A DNA stretch of 43,742 bases, taken from NCBI GenBank assembly GCA_009773765.1, contig WTWZ01000012.1:1-43742 (forward strand). The letters run 5' to 3'. A model generated the notes under the pieces. The model was not told the DNA's origin. It searched no databases and saw only the letters and a list, made by a program, of their open reading frames with translations. Below, one piece after another: positions 1 to 7,961 of this stretch. Origin of the DNA: Prolixibacteraceae bacterium (GTDB lineage Bacteria > Bacteroidota > Bacteroidia > Bacteroidales > Prolixibacteraceae). Position numbers and translations under genes: made by a program. Positions within the stretch are counted from its first letter, which is position 1. Every line of letters begins with the position of its first letter.

Positions 1-489
1 AACCAAGTGCACATGTTTTGGTTTTCCTTTGCTGAACAACGCGTGGTACCCAATTTCCATTGATTTGCCCGAGGCCAGCATCGGGTCGGAAAGTATCACT
101 ACTTTATCAGTCAATGACGGGGAGGCCATGTATTCAAATTCGATTTCGAATTCGCCCGCTTCATTGTATTTGCGGTATGCTGAAATAAAGCAGTTTTCAC
201 CTTTGTCGAAAATCTTTAGGAACCCATTGTGAACCGACAGGCCGGCGCGTAAAATAGTTGCCAAAACCGGCTGGCTTTTTAAAACCGGGACCCTGGCAAT
301 GCCCAGTGGGGTTGTAACTTCAGCAACTTCAAATTCAAGCGCTTTGCTGATTTCGTAAGCGAATATTTCGCCCATCCGGTACATATTCTCGCGAAACCTG
401 AGAGGATCTTTTTGAATTGCTTCATCCCTGATTTCAGATAAGTACTGGTCTATAATTGAATGATTTCCGCCTAAGATTTTTATTTCCAT
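1..489 (-). CDS. upp: Uracil phosphoribosyltransferase, 3' end cut by the window edge
   Basis: This is the first 163 residues of UPRTase, which makes UMP from uracil and PRPP in pyrimidine salvage. It starts at the ATG at 489 and stays open to base 1. The family is usually about 208-218 residues, so roughly 50 C-terminal residues lie outside the window. Visible motifs are the TILRAGL segment (residues 78-84) and the PRPP-binding loop ILSDPMLASGKS (residues 132-143), both characteristic of the family. It is the last visible gene of a minus-strand run that begins with radC; the GNAT gene upstream stops 10 bp before its start. Its salvage role has no obvious link to the glycan genes ahead of it, so it may simply share a transcript. 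Confidence 0.93.
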   Translation of the reverse strand, partial: MEIKILGGNHSIIDQYLSEIRDEAIQKDPLRFRENMYRMGEIFAYEISKALEFEVAEVTTPLGIARVPVLKSQPVLATILRAGLSVHNGFLKIFDKGENCFISAYRKYNEAGEFEIEFEYMASPSLTDKVVILSDPMLASGKSMEIGYHALFSKGKPKHVHLV

Positions 490-499
490 TTTATAAAGG

Positions 500-1588
500 T
501 TAAGTAAAAATTACATCTCCGTCTCCATCCTGAAACTGAAAGTTGGCCCTGTTTTTTATTTCAAACGAACTGTAAATTTTTTGTCCGTATTTTTTCGGGC
601 ACAAAAATGGGAAATTCCGTTTGAAAAGTTGCTGTGCCAGTTCACATTTATAAACAGTAATCACTTCTATTTTATGTTCTGCACAATATTGTCGCAGGTA
701 ATTTGCAAGTTCTCTTTCAATACCACCGGGAACAGTAAAGTATAGAGTTTTTAAATGCCCTTCGCGAACCGAAAAAATAAAAAATCCTTCGAGTTTATTT
801 TTAATAAAAACCTTTACTGTTTGGTAGATAAATGAGGTTGAATGCGATGAAAACGGATATTTTTCTGTGGCTGACTGACGATCTTTTGAAACCCACGGAA
901 ACTGAAAAATCCATTTTAACTCTGTTTCTCCCCTGCTGAAAAGGTGGTTATGAGGTTTATTGCGAAGCATTTGAAAACATTCCACATCGGGAAATTGGAT
1001 GTGTTTAAATTCAAAATCAGGATTTTGCCTCGGCGTAAAAAATAAAATCCGCACAGATGAAAAACCCCCGATAATAGAATCGACCGCGGAGAATGCAAAT
1101 TTTGTAACCCAATTTTTGCTGGCGACAGGTATCAATTTCCTGGTTTTTGGAAACAAATATCCCCGAAATCCATGAAACTGGTGAATGGGGTGAAACTGGC
1201 CGGTTTTCAGATATAACTTTTCTGAATTTGGGGCGTAATTGGTAAACATCAGCTTTCCATTCCAATCTGTAAAAGCTTCGGTTAAAAGTTGTTCCGAAAA
1301 TCCTTTTCTCCTGTAACCGGGATGGACCCAGTTTCCGCTGCACCAGGCAAACCTGACTGGTTGGTATTCAGAAAAAATACTGCCGGCAAAAAGCGAGCGG
1401 AACGCGACAAGCTGTTTTTCAATAAACCCGAGATATAAAACAACATCACCGGGTTGGGCATTTGGGTTGTTCAGGTACGATTTGGCGCGCAAATCAGTAA
1501 CCGGGATTGTGGTAAATTGTTGAAAAGTTTCGGTTTGCATAAAACTTTCCAAATCCTTCAACCGTATTTTTTCAATTCTTAAATTCAA
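500..1588 (-). CDS. GNAT-family N-acetyltransferase
   Basis: A 362-residue protein whose first ~130 residues look like a GNAT acetyltransferase fold, with the acetyl-CoA pyrophosphate-loop signature HPGYRRKGFSEQLL around residues 89-102. The C-terminal two thirds resemble a second, degenerate acyltransferase-like half and carry no motif I recognise. The start is a TTG at 1588. It overlaps the stop of the upstream deacetylase gene as TTGA, the same coupling normally seen as ATGA, and an in-frame stop sits 16 bp upstream (1604-1606), so no earlier ATG is available. The substrate is unknown. Its position after two deacetylases and a FemAB-like gene suggests acylation of a surface glycan or lipid, which is an inference. 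Confidence 0.8.
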   Translation of the reverse strand: MNLRIEKIRLKDLESFMQTETFQQFTTIPVTDLRAKSYLNNPNAQPGDVVLYLGFIEKQLVAFRSLFAGSIFSEYQPVRFAWCSGNWVHPGYRRKGFSEQLLTEAFTDWNGKLMFTNYAPNSEKLYLKTGQFHPIHQFHGFRGYLFPKTRKLIPVASKNWVTKFAFSAVDSIIGGFSSVRILFFTPRQNPDFEFKHIQFPDVECFQMLRNKPHNHLFSRGETELKWIFQFPWVSKDRQSATEKYPFSSHSTSFIYQTVKVFIKNKLEGFFIFSVREGHLKTLYFTVPGGIERELANYLRQYCAEHKIEVITVYKCELAQQLFKRNFPFLCPKKYGQKIYSSFEIKNRANFQFQDGDGDVIFT

Positions 1589-2559
1589 TGTTTTACCGTT
1601 GCTTTACCAATGATTTTTCTGAGCGCAAAATAGACGAATTCTTCCTTTAAATTCAGGATAAAATCACCTTCCTTTTCCACCGGATATCGCTGAAAATGAG
1701 AATACAGTTCATCCAATTTAATCCCAGCGGTTCCAAAAGTCACATCGCAAATCTTTTCATCTTTCAAAATATTCAGCACTTTCAACGACACTCCCGAATC
1801 GGTAAACGGAAAAGAAAATGCCTTGATTTCGGGATTGATTTTTTCAACAACCCACTTCATACTTTTTTTAACCTCGTCCAACTGTTCATCTTCCGAAATT
1901 TTCCAAAACTCAGGATGGTTGAAACTATGTGCCCCAATTGAAAATCCCTGGTTTTTAAGTTGCAATAACTGCTCTGTGGTTAGGTAGGGTTTTTGTTCAG
2001 CCAGAAAATCGTCAAAATTGATTCCCAGTAATCCGGCTGCCTTATCCAAAACACTCCCCTGCAAAATGGTCGCTTTTAATATCTGTTCACCTTGTAATTT
2101 CTGTTCTTTTAATATTTTTTCCACATTCGAACCCGGCACTTCATTTAACTTATTTAAAATCAGGCTGGCTTTGTATTTATGGAATAAACGTTTATTGTCA
2201 ACAAATCCGGTATTCACAAAAAATGTTGCCTGAATTCCTTTTTTCAGTAAAACGGGTGCAATAATTTCGGCACACTCTTTTAACCCGTCATCAAAACTCA
2301 AATGGAAAATTTTCTTTCCCGTATTTTTTTTCGAAATTAATTCTGCCAGCGAAACCGGGCAGAAGTATTTTAAATAAAAATCGAGTTCCTTTTCAAACTG
2401 AGAAACGTTCCGGTAATTGTAATTAAAAATATGCGGGAGTTTTTCGTTGCTGACAACATGGTAAAACGGCAAAAAAACCGGGGTATTAAACTTTAAAAGC
2501 CACTGAAACGGAATCAGCTTTCCAAACTGTTTACTCACGAACCGTGGGAATTCATTCAT
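1585..2559 (-). CDS. Polysaccharide deacetylase (CE4/NodB family)
   Basis: A 324-residue protein with the NodB homology fold. The metal- and base-bearing motif SFDDG is at residues 88-92, and a matching GAHSFNHPEF supplies the second (HxxxH) metal motif. CE4 enzymes remove N- or O-acetyl groups from chitin-like, peptidoglycan or exopolysaccharide chains. There is no clear signal peptide, so it may act on the cytoplasmic face, on a lipid-linked precursor. The start is the ATG at 2559. It overlaps the downstream GNAT gene by 4 bp and follows the FemAB-like gene by 45 bp. A second, unrelated-looking deacetylase lies two genes upstream. Confidence 0.88.
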   Translation of the reverse strand: MNEFPRFVSKQFGKLIPFQWLLKFNTPVFLPFYHVVSNEKLPHIFNYNYRNVSQFEKELDFYLKYFCPVSLAELISKKNTGKKIFHLSFDDGLKECAEIIAPVLLKKGIQATFFVNTGFVDNKRLFHKYKASLILNKLNEVPGSNVEKILKEQKLQGEQILKATILQGSVLDKAAGLLGINFDDFLAEQKPYLTTEQLLQLKNQGFSIGAHSFNHPEFWKISEDEQLDEVKKSMKWVVEKINPEIKAFSFPFTDSGVSLKVLNILKDEKICDVTFGTAGIKLDELYSHFQRYPVEKEGDFILNLKEEFVYFALRKIIGKATVKH

Positions 2560-2604
2560 CGTTTAAACGTCAGATTTTTCATTTTGATTTAAATTCCATT
2601 ATTG

Positions 2605-3558
2605 TCAGATTCTTTTATCTCCCTCCTTTGGAGGGATTAAGGGAGGCTTTTTAAACCACCTGAATGGCAAAGGTAAACGATTAAATTTAAGTTGAAAATA
2701 GGCTTCTGCTGTGGCTCCAAAACCGCTGTAAAAACGGGCAACTCCTGGCACCATCGAACCTTCGAAATCCAAAATCAGTTCCTGTTCTGCATTGGCTTTA
2801 ATAAAATTATCGACCAGAAAATACATTGCCCCCAGGTTTTTTCCTTCCTTTCCGGTAGCAGCATTCATGTATATCACACGGTTTTTCCATTTGCAAAAAT
2901 ACACTGCGGCACACAATTCGTTTCCCGGGCTGTAAACGCCGAAAATTTCGCCAAACCCTTTGTACTGGCCAAAAGCAATGAGGCTTCTCAGTTTCTCAAG
3001 CTCCTTTTTCGAAATTTCACCGATAATATTTGCCTTTTTAAAAGCCAGGTAATCATCAAGCCTTATTCCGGCAACAAACTGTAACCCATTACTATTGGCT
3101 TTGGCAATATTTCGTTTTGTGTTGGTTGAGTAACTTTTCGCGAGCGCTTTGTAATTGTAAGTTAAATTGAGCAGATAATTCTGCCGGGGTAAGAACTCAA
3201 TCTCTTTTTCAGTTTGGGTTGCAAGATTTTGGGAGTTGATATGAACATCGCAGTACCTGAATTTTTTCAGCAATTCATGATAAAAAAGATCCGATACCAG
3301 TTTTGCCGGTTTGGGAAAAATGCCCAGTTGCTGGCAAAACAGAGGCTGGAAAACGTATGTAATTCCCCATTTTTTGCGGACAGGAAGCGGCATCACAAAT
3401 TCGTAATCGCCCCAAACCAAAGCATCCCAAACCTCCGCAGTGCGGTCGAGATGCCAGATATTGGCGTAAATGCGGCTGTTCACGGCATTTTCGATACACC
3501 TCCCCCAATTTTCGGAATCGATATCCTTATGTTTTATGTATCGAATCTGGTTATTCAT
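2605..3558 (-). CDS. FemAB-like / GNAT-fold acyltransferase
   Basis: A 317-residue protein resembling the FemAB-like (BioF2-like) acyltransferases found in exopolysaccharide and lipid-modification loci. The segment STNTKRNIAKANSNGLQF near residues 140-157 matches their conserved SxxxRxxIxKAxxxG pattern. The C-terminal half (VIYMNAATG, then LDFEGSMVPG and FYSGFGA) matches the acceptor part of the second GNAT domain. It overlaps the upstream deacetylase by 8 bp. The last ~13 codons (PPLIPPKEG onward) are not family sequence: they are translated from a dispersed CCCTCC/GGAGGG repeat at 2620-2646, so the natural C-terminus has been replaced or extended. The substrate is unknown. Confidence 0.75.
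   Translation of the reverse strand: MNNQIRYIKHKDIDSENWGRCIENAVNSRIYANIWHLDRTAEVWDALVWGDYEFVMPLPVRKKWGITYVFQPLFCQQLGIFPKPAKLVSDLFYHELLKKFRYCDVHINSQNLATQTEKEIEFLPRQNYLLNLTYNYKALAKSYSTNTKRNIAKANSNGLQFVAGIRLDDYLAFKKANIIGEISKKELEKLRSLIAFGQYKGFGEIFGVYSPGNELCAAVYFCKWKNRVIYMNAATGKEGKNLGAMYFLVDNFIKANAEQELILDFEGSMVPGVARFYSGFGATAEAYFQLKFNRLPLPFRWFKKPPLIPPKEGDKRI
2620..2646. repeat. REP-like GC-rich hairpin repeat, copy 1 (inside a gene's 3' end)
   Basis: TCCCTCC (2620-2626), TTT, GGAGGGA (2630-2636) form a 7-bp stem; a TTAA spacer and a third arm GGGAGG (2641-2646) follow. Read on the minus strand it is translated as the PPLIPPKEG tail of the FemAB-like protein, with the stop at 2605-2607 just beyond it. 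Confidence 0.65.
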
Positions 3559-4873
3559 TGGCCCATTGAAATCCGAGCTGGTTCATTTTTTCAAAAACTT
3601 CGCGGTAGCCTTTCCATTCGCCAATATCGTTCACCGTTTCGTTATGCCATATACTTACAAATGTACCTCCCGCTTTTTTTACTTCTCTCATTAATATTTC
3701 AGTTTCTTTAAAAGCATCTTCAGGCGAAAGTTCCTGATAATTGCGCAAAGTTCCGTCCATTACCTGAAACGGTACAACCATCAAGTTGGTTGTTTCTTCG
3801 TTTTCCAAATCGTAGAAATTGAAAGGAGTACAAATACCTGCTCTAAATCCTGCCTGATCCGGATATCCTAAAGTGTAATCTTCAGTGATTCCGGCTTTTA
3901 TCAAATTCTGATATGTTTTCGGGAATTTAAGGTTCAGGTAATGTTGTCGGCTTTTTGAAATTTTCCTTCCAACGATTTTCTCCAACCGCTCGTTTTCACG
4001 AATTACTTTTCCGTGGCAACCATGCCTGAAACCAGCAAAAGAAGGGTGAATACCAACATCGTATTTTTGAGCTGTTTGCTGGATGAGTTTTTGAAAACTG
4101 CTGTTTTTGTGTGAAATATTTTTATCGTGTTCAGAGTAATCGCCCAACAGAAAAAAGAATTTTACCTTTTCTTCATTCGCTGTGAAAACCGAATCGAGAT
4201 AATCATAAGTATGATATGGGTCTTTTTCTTTGCCTTTTAGTACTTTTCTCCTTGAACTAAATTCTGAAATATCTCCTTTTAAAACCGATTTTACCAAAGC
4301 AGCTTTTGTTCTCCAAAATCCTTTGTTTAAATATGCCCAGGCATTATCGACATCGATTGTTGAAATAAATTTGAACCGCCTTTTTATAAAAACAATTTGA
4401 GGATATTTCCGGTTAATCTCTTTCGCCAGCAAATCTGCCCAGATATTTACAACTGGTTTTTTTAGCAGGTTGAATTTGGAAAGAATACTGTTTGATGATT
4501 GAAATCTCCCGTATTTATCAATTTCTGCTTCAAAGTATTCCTCGTAACGGGTTACCAGGTAAAATGAGGCTGCAAAGGGGTCGAACGGAAAAACTGAATC
4601 GTATGAACTTTCAAAAAAATAAGTTTCGGTATTGAATTTTACAGGTTGAAGTTCAACAGGTTTGATTCCTTTTTGAGCAAGCAGGCCGTGTGCTTTTATA
4701 AATATTTCATCAGCAAATTTTTGATTGGAATAGTTGATTTTTGGAATTTCCGATTTTTGAAATTCAGCAGCATTAGTCGTAAACGTTATTTCAACCTGAA
4801 GAATTTGATGGAATATCAACTGAGTAATATATTCGATCCGCGGTGTTATTTCTTCGGAATAAAAAAGAATCAT
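3551..4873 (-). CDS. DUF7033-type polysaccharide deacetylase family protein
   Basis: A 440-residue protein of a Bacteroidota family with an N-terminal DUF7033-like domain (about residues 1-165) and a divergent NodB-like deacetylase barrel. Barrel features visible are STIDVDNAW for the first metal motif (near residue 175), GIHPSFAGF for the His motif, and a late VSIWHNET segment. No signal peptide is evident. The ATG start at 4873 is preceded by only 17 bp after radC's stop, and the 3' end overlaps the FemAB-like gene by 8 bp, which supports co-transcription. In other genomes this family accompanies capsule or exopolysaccharide genes, so I infer a surface-glycan role. Confidence 0.82.
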   Translation of the reverse strand: MILFYSEEITPRIEYITQLIFHQILQVEITFTTNAAEFQKSEIPKINYSNQKFADEIFIKAHGLLAQKGIKPVELQPVKFNTETYFFESSYDSVFPFDPFAASFYLVTRYEEYFEAEIDKYGRFQSSNSILSKFNLLKKPVVNIWADLLAKEINRKYPQIVFIKRRFKFISTIDVDNAWAYLNKGFWRTKAALVKSVLKGDISEFSSRRKVLKGKEKDPYHTYDYLDSVFTANEEKVKFFFLLGDYSEHDKNISHKNSSFQKLIQQTAQKYDVGIHPSFAGFRHGCHGKVIRENERLEKIVGRKISKSRQHYLNLKFPKTYQNLIKAGITEDYTLGYPDQAGFRAGICTPFNFYDLENEETTNLMVVPFQVMDGTLRNYQELSPEDAFKETEILMREVKKAGGTFVSIWHNETVNDIGEWKGYREVFEKMNQLGFQWANE

Positions 4874-4890
4874 TTTTTACTTTTCTGTGT

Positions 4891-5586
4891 TTACAACATT
4901 CCCTCATCGGCAAAACTGTAGTACTTCTGGTCGCCTATAATTACATGATCGAGAACAGAGATATCCATTATTTTCGCTGCCTCGTTAATCTTTCGGGTAA
5001 TTTTCACATCGGCATCCGAAGGCTGCAAAGTACCTGACGGATGGTTGTGGCAAAGAATAATTGAACTGGCCTGTTTTTCGAGTGCAGCTTTCAGAATAAT
5101 CCGCACATCAATTACCGTTCCTGAAATTCCACCCTGGCTAATCCGGAAACTTTCTTTGATTTTGTTGCCCCTGTCGAGAAATAAAATCCAGAATTCCTCA
5201 TGATTTAAATCGCCAAGCAGGGGCTGAAAATAATCAGCAGCATCTTTACTCGATGTTATCCTGTTATTGTTTGTATCATCGGTTTCCTTGCGGCGTTTGC
5301 CCAATTCAAGCGCAGCAACAATGGTAATTGCCTTAGCCTCGCCAATTCCCTTAAATGTTTGCAAATATTCAATACTTTTCCGTCCAAGTTCGTTCAGGTT
5401 GTTATTGGTTGAGGCAAGTATCCTGCGCGACAATTCGACCGCTGTTTCATTAAGGTTACCTGAACCGATTAATATGGCAATCAATTCGGCATCCGACAGC
5501 GAACGGGGCCCGTTTCGGGTTAACTTTTCGCGGGGACGGTCTTCAACTGCCCATTCTTTTATATTTAGTTTTTTATATTCGCTCAT
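4891..5586 (-). CDS. radC: RadC family JAB/MPN-domain protein
   Basis: A 231-residue protein. The N-terminal third has a UPF0758/HhH-type segment (TFKGIGEAKAITIVAALELG). The C-terminal JAMM metalloprotease-like domain has HNHPSGTLQPSDAD, and an upstream Glu (HEEFWILF) completes the zinc site. Despite the name, members are not proven DNA-repair enzymes; the family is associated with DNA metabolism. I chose the ATG at 5586 rather than the open frame to 5640 because the family begins near the sequence YKKLNIKEWAVEDRPREKL and the earlier residues are not conserved-looking. It follows the rpsT terminator, so it needs its own promoter, and it heads the deacetylase operon. Confidence 0.9.
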   Translation of the reverse strand: MSEYKKLNIKEWAVEDRPREKLTRNGPRSLSDAELIAILIGSGNLNETAVELSRRILASTNNNLNELGRKSIEYLQTFKGIGEAKAITIVAALELGKRRKETDDTNNNRITSSKDAADYFQPLLGDLNHEEFWILFLDRGNKIKESFRISQGGISGTVIDVRIILKAALEKQASSIILCHNHPSGTLQPSDADVKITRKINEAAKIMDISVLDHVIIGDQKYYSFADEGML

Positions 5587-5662
5587 TTGCCCCGGAATTA
5601 ATTTTACACATTGCAGAAAATCAATCCTCAAATGTGGCAAAATCTAATTTGAAAACATAAAA

Positions 5663-5689
5663 AAACCCCTCCAATTTTTGGAGGGGTTT
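5663..5689 (-). terminator. Rho-independent terminator of rpsT
   Basis: A 10-bp perfect stem (AAACCCCTCC at 5663-5672 with GGAGGGGTTT at 5680-5689) and a 7-nt loop. Read on the minus strand it sits about 25 nt past the rpsT stop, and the stem ends in a run of T residues, as intrinsic terminators do. In the other direction the T tract is interrupted, so it works best for the minus strand. Confidence 0.9.
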
Positions 5690-5713
5690 CTTAAAAATAT
5701 GCTTTTAATATTT

Positions 5714-5965
5714 TTACATTTTATTAATCTGAAGCGCAAGCTTCGATTTCAGGTTTGAAGCTTTGTTTTTATGAATGATATTGTGTTTTGCCAGCTTATC
5801 AATCATAGCAACTACTCCGGGATACATTTTTGAAGCCTCTTCCTTATCGGTAGTGTGGCGTAAAACTTTTAAAGCGTTACGCATCGTTTTCGCGTAATAC
5901 CTGTTGTTCAATCTTTTAACTTCGTTTTGACGAATTCTCTTTAATGCTGACTTGTGGTATGCCAT
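5714..5965 (-). CDS. rpsT: 30S ribosomal protein S20
   Basis: An 83-residue basic helical protein, the usual length for bS20, which binds 16S rRNA early in 30S assembly. It begins [18 protein letters not shown], typical of Bacteroidota S20. I use the ATG at 5965. An in-frame extension to 6076 would translate through the tRNA-Glu gene and is not real. The gene starts only 24 nt after the tRNA on the same strand, so the two should share the promoter at 6091-6121, and the strong hairpin at 5663-5689 closes the unit. Confidence 0.97.
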   Translation of the reverse strand: MAYHKSALKRIRQNEVKRLNNRYYAKTMRNALKVLRHTTDKEEASKMYPGVVAMIDKLAKHNIIHKNKASNLKSKLALQINKM

Positions 5966-5989
5966 TCTGTTTATTTTTTTAAAAAAAAG

Positions 5990-6061
5990 TAGCCCGTAGG
6001 GGAATCGAACCCCTCTTGCAAGAATGAAAATCTTGAGTACTAACCGATATACGAACGGGCC
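5990..6061 (-). tRNA. tRNA-Glu (anticodon TTC)
   Basis: On the minus strand the sequence begins GGCCCGT, has an anticodon stem-loop with the loop ATTTTCAT (TTC anticodon), a T-arm GAGGGGTTCGATTCCCCTA, and an acceptor 3' strand ACGGGCT followed by discriminator A. The first acceptor pair is G-U. CCA is not encoded (ACT follows). A run of eight T then seven A separates it from the rpsT start, so the transcript must be processed between them. Confidence 0.95.
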
Positions 6062-6090
6062 ATCATGTCTTCCCAATAATTTTGGGACTG

Positions 6091-6121
6091 CAAAAATACT
6101 TCATTTTTGAAATTCACCAAA
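6091..6121 (-). promoter_or_regulatory. Promoter of tRNA-Glu/rpsT
   Basis: On the minus strand a TTTG (6118-6121) is followed after exactly 19 bp by TATTTTTG (6091-6098). This equals the Bacteroidota primary sigma consensus TTTG-N19-TAnnTTTG. Transcription should begin near 6084, about 23 nt before the tRNA. Confidence 0.75.
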
Positions 6122-6146
6122 TTTTATCAGGATTTTTTTACTAAAT

Positions 6147-6869
6147 TTAACGAAGCTCGAAATTCTGCCCCAGATAAACCCTGCGTACAACCTCATCGGA
6201 GGCCAGTTCTTCAGCAGTGCCAGCCTTTAAAATAGATCCTTCAAACAGCAGGTACGACCGGTCGGTGATGTTCAGTGTTTCGTGCACATTGTGGTCGGTT
6301 ATTAAAACCCCTATATTTTTATCCTTAAGTTTTTTCACAATATGCTGAATATCTTCTACAGCAATCGGGTCAACGCCTGCAAAAGGCTCGTCGAGCAATA
6401 TAAATTTTGGATCGATGGCCAGTGCGCGGGCAATTTCGGTACGCCGGCGTTCTCCTCCAGAAAGCTGAATACCCTTGCTTTTTCTGATGTGCTGAAGCCC
6501 AAATTCCTCAATCAGTGTTTCAACCTTTTCTTTTTGGTATTGTTTGGTGTAACTGGTCATTTCCAAAACCGCTTTCAGGTTATCTTCAATGCTCAGGTTT
6601 CTGAAAACCGAAGCTTCTTGAGCCAAATAACCAATTCCTTTTTTTGCCCGTTTATAAACAGGTTGGTTGGTAATATCTTCGTTATCAATAAAAATTTTTC
6701 CGCTCAGCGGTTGAATTAACCCAACAATCATATAAAAAGATGTGGTTTTGCCGGCTCCGTTTGGCCCCAGTAAACCTACAATTTCACCTTGTTTTACTTC
6801 AAAGCTTACCTCTTTTACAACGGTTCTTTTCCGGTATTTCTTAACAATATTTTCAGCCTTTAAGATCAT
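6147..6869 (-). CDS. lptB: LPS export ABC transporter ATP-binding protein
   Basis: A 240-residue ATPase that powers LptFG extraction of lipopolysaccharide from the inner membrane. It has Walker A GPNGAGKT (residues 35-42), the ABC signature LSGGERRR, Walker B FILLDEP and the switch His in TDHNVHET. I use the ATG at 6869, giving the usual [15 protein letters not shown] start of LptB; an in-frame ATG at 6893 would add eight residues. It lies 36 bp after tatC (12 bp if the earlier ATG is used), so it is probably co-transcribed. This tatC-lptB pairing is common in the phylum. Confidence 0.93.
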   Translation of the reverse strand: MILKAENIVKKYRKRTVVKEVSFEVKQGEIVGLLGPNGAGKTTSFYMIVGLIQPLSGKIFIDNEDITNQPVYKRAKKGIGYLAQEASVFRNLSIEDNLKAVLEMTSYTKQYQKEKVETLIEEFGLQHIRKSKGIQLSGGERRRTEIARALAIDPKFILLDEPFAGVDPIAVEDIQHIVKKLKDKNIGVLITDHNVHETLNITDRSYLLFEGSILKAGTAEELASDEVVRRVYLGQNFELR

Positions 6870-6905
6870 GGGTTCAAATAACGTGATTTTCAAACTGAAT
6901 TAGAT

Positions 6906-7763
6906 TTACAACATTTCCTTTTCACGTTTTTTAACTACACTTTGCGATATGAAAATACTTATCTCGTACAAAAACACAAGTGGAATAGCAACCATTATCT
7001 GGCTAAAGACATCGGGGGGGGTAATAATGGCCGCAAGGAGCAACATTAACACATAAGAGTGTTTCCTGTATGTCCTCATGAACTGAGGTGTTAAAATGCC
7101 TACCTTGCTTAAAAAGAATGAAAAAATTGGCAACAAAAAAATAATTCCTGAAGCAAAAGTTATTGATGTAACTGTGCTGATATATGAACGCATATTGATT
7201 TGATTTTCTACTTCGGCGCTAACGCTATACGTTGTTAGAAAATCGATAGAGAGGGGAACAATTAAAAAATAACCGAACATTACCCCCAAAAGAAACAGTA
7301 ATGTAGTATAAAAAACCGCACCACTGGCGTGTTTTTTCTCTTTGTCGTAAAGAGCAGGTTTAATAAAACGCCATATTTCGTAAAATATAAATGGAGAAGC
7401 AACAATTAATCCTACAACTATGGCAACCATAAAATGTAACATAAACTGGTCCGACATTTTTAGCGCTATAAGTTTTAAGGGGTTCTGATTAATGTTTAAG
7501 CCATCGGCCCCAACCAGTTCGCCGAGTTTTGCCATCATCCTGTTGGTCCAGAATTCCGGTGTTTTTGGTTTGAAAATGATGGTGTCAAAAATAAAATCCT
7601 TCATTATGAAAGCCACCACGGCAAAAACGATTATAAATGAAACTGAACGGATAATATGCCAGCGTAATTCTTCCAAATGTTCTAAAAATGACATTTCTGC
7701 CCCAGGAGCTTTTTTCCCTCTTCTTTTTGTGGTTTGCCCTTCCCTGTTATCTCCTTCGCTCAT
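6906..7763 (-). CDS. tatC: Sec-independent (Tat) protein translocase subunit TatC
   Basis: A 285-residue polytopic membrane protein, the twin-arginine signal receptor of the Tat system. After a ~23-residue charged, Gly/Lys-rich N-terminal tail comes the diagnostic MSFLEHLEELRWHIIRS, then six hydrophobic helices, with the conserved TPPDVFSQ near the last pair. It has a periplasmic insertion (about residues 60-95) before the second helix. A run of eight G at 7014-7021 (C on the coding strand) encodes the TPPD motif. A Tat-dependent aldo/keto reductase is encoded at the far end of this window. No tatA/B gene is seen here. Confidence 0.95.
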   Translation of the reverse strand: MSEGDNREGQTTKRRGKKAPGAEMSFLEHLEELRWHIIRSVSFIIVFAVVAFIMKDFIFDTIIFKPKTPEFWTNRMMAKLGELVGADGLNINQNPLKLIALKMSDQFMLHFMVAIVVGLIVASPFIFYEIWRFIKPALYDKEKKHASGAVFYTTLLFLLGVMFGYFLIVPLSIDFLTTYSVSAEVENQINMRSYISTVTSITFASGIIFLLPIFSFFLSKVGILTPQFMRTYRKHSYVLMLLLAAIITPPDVFSQIMVAIPLVFLYEISIFISQSVVKKREKEML

Positions 7764-7794
7764 GAAAACTGATTTTATTTTTTAAAAAACTGCA

Positions 7795-7802
7795 CAAATA
7801 TA
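7795..7802 (-). promoter_or_regulatory. -7 box for tatC-lptB
   Basis: TATATTTG on the minus strand is an exact TAnnTTTG match, 31 bp upstream of the tatC ATG in the tatC/recQ divergent spacer. No convincing -33 TTTG lies at the preferred 19-21 bp distance. Confidence 0.45.
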
Positions 7803-7961
7803 AGTACTTATTACTTTCTGAAGTTGTAGAATTATTTAATTATTTCCCCGTTAAGGGATTAATTTTAAAAAATTGAAATAATGTATTGTCATTTTAGTTA
7901 CTTTTAAATAATTTAGAAATCACAGATAAAATGATTAGGGGAAAGGGAAATTTTAATTGAT

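Noticed and set aside
5966-6076. N-terminal extension of rpsT through the tRNA-Glu gene
   Set aside because: The extra residues are a translation of the tRNA and spacer; the S20 family begins at the ATG at 5965.
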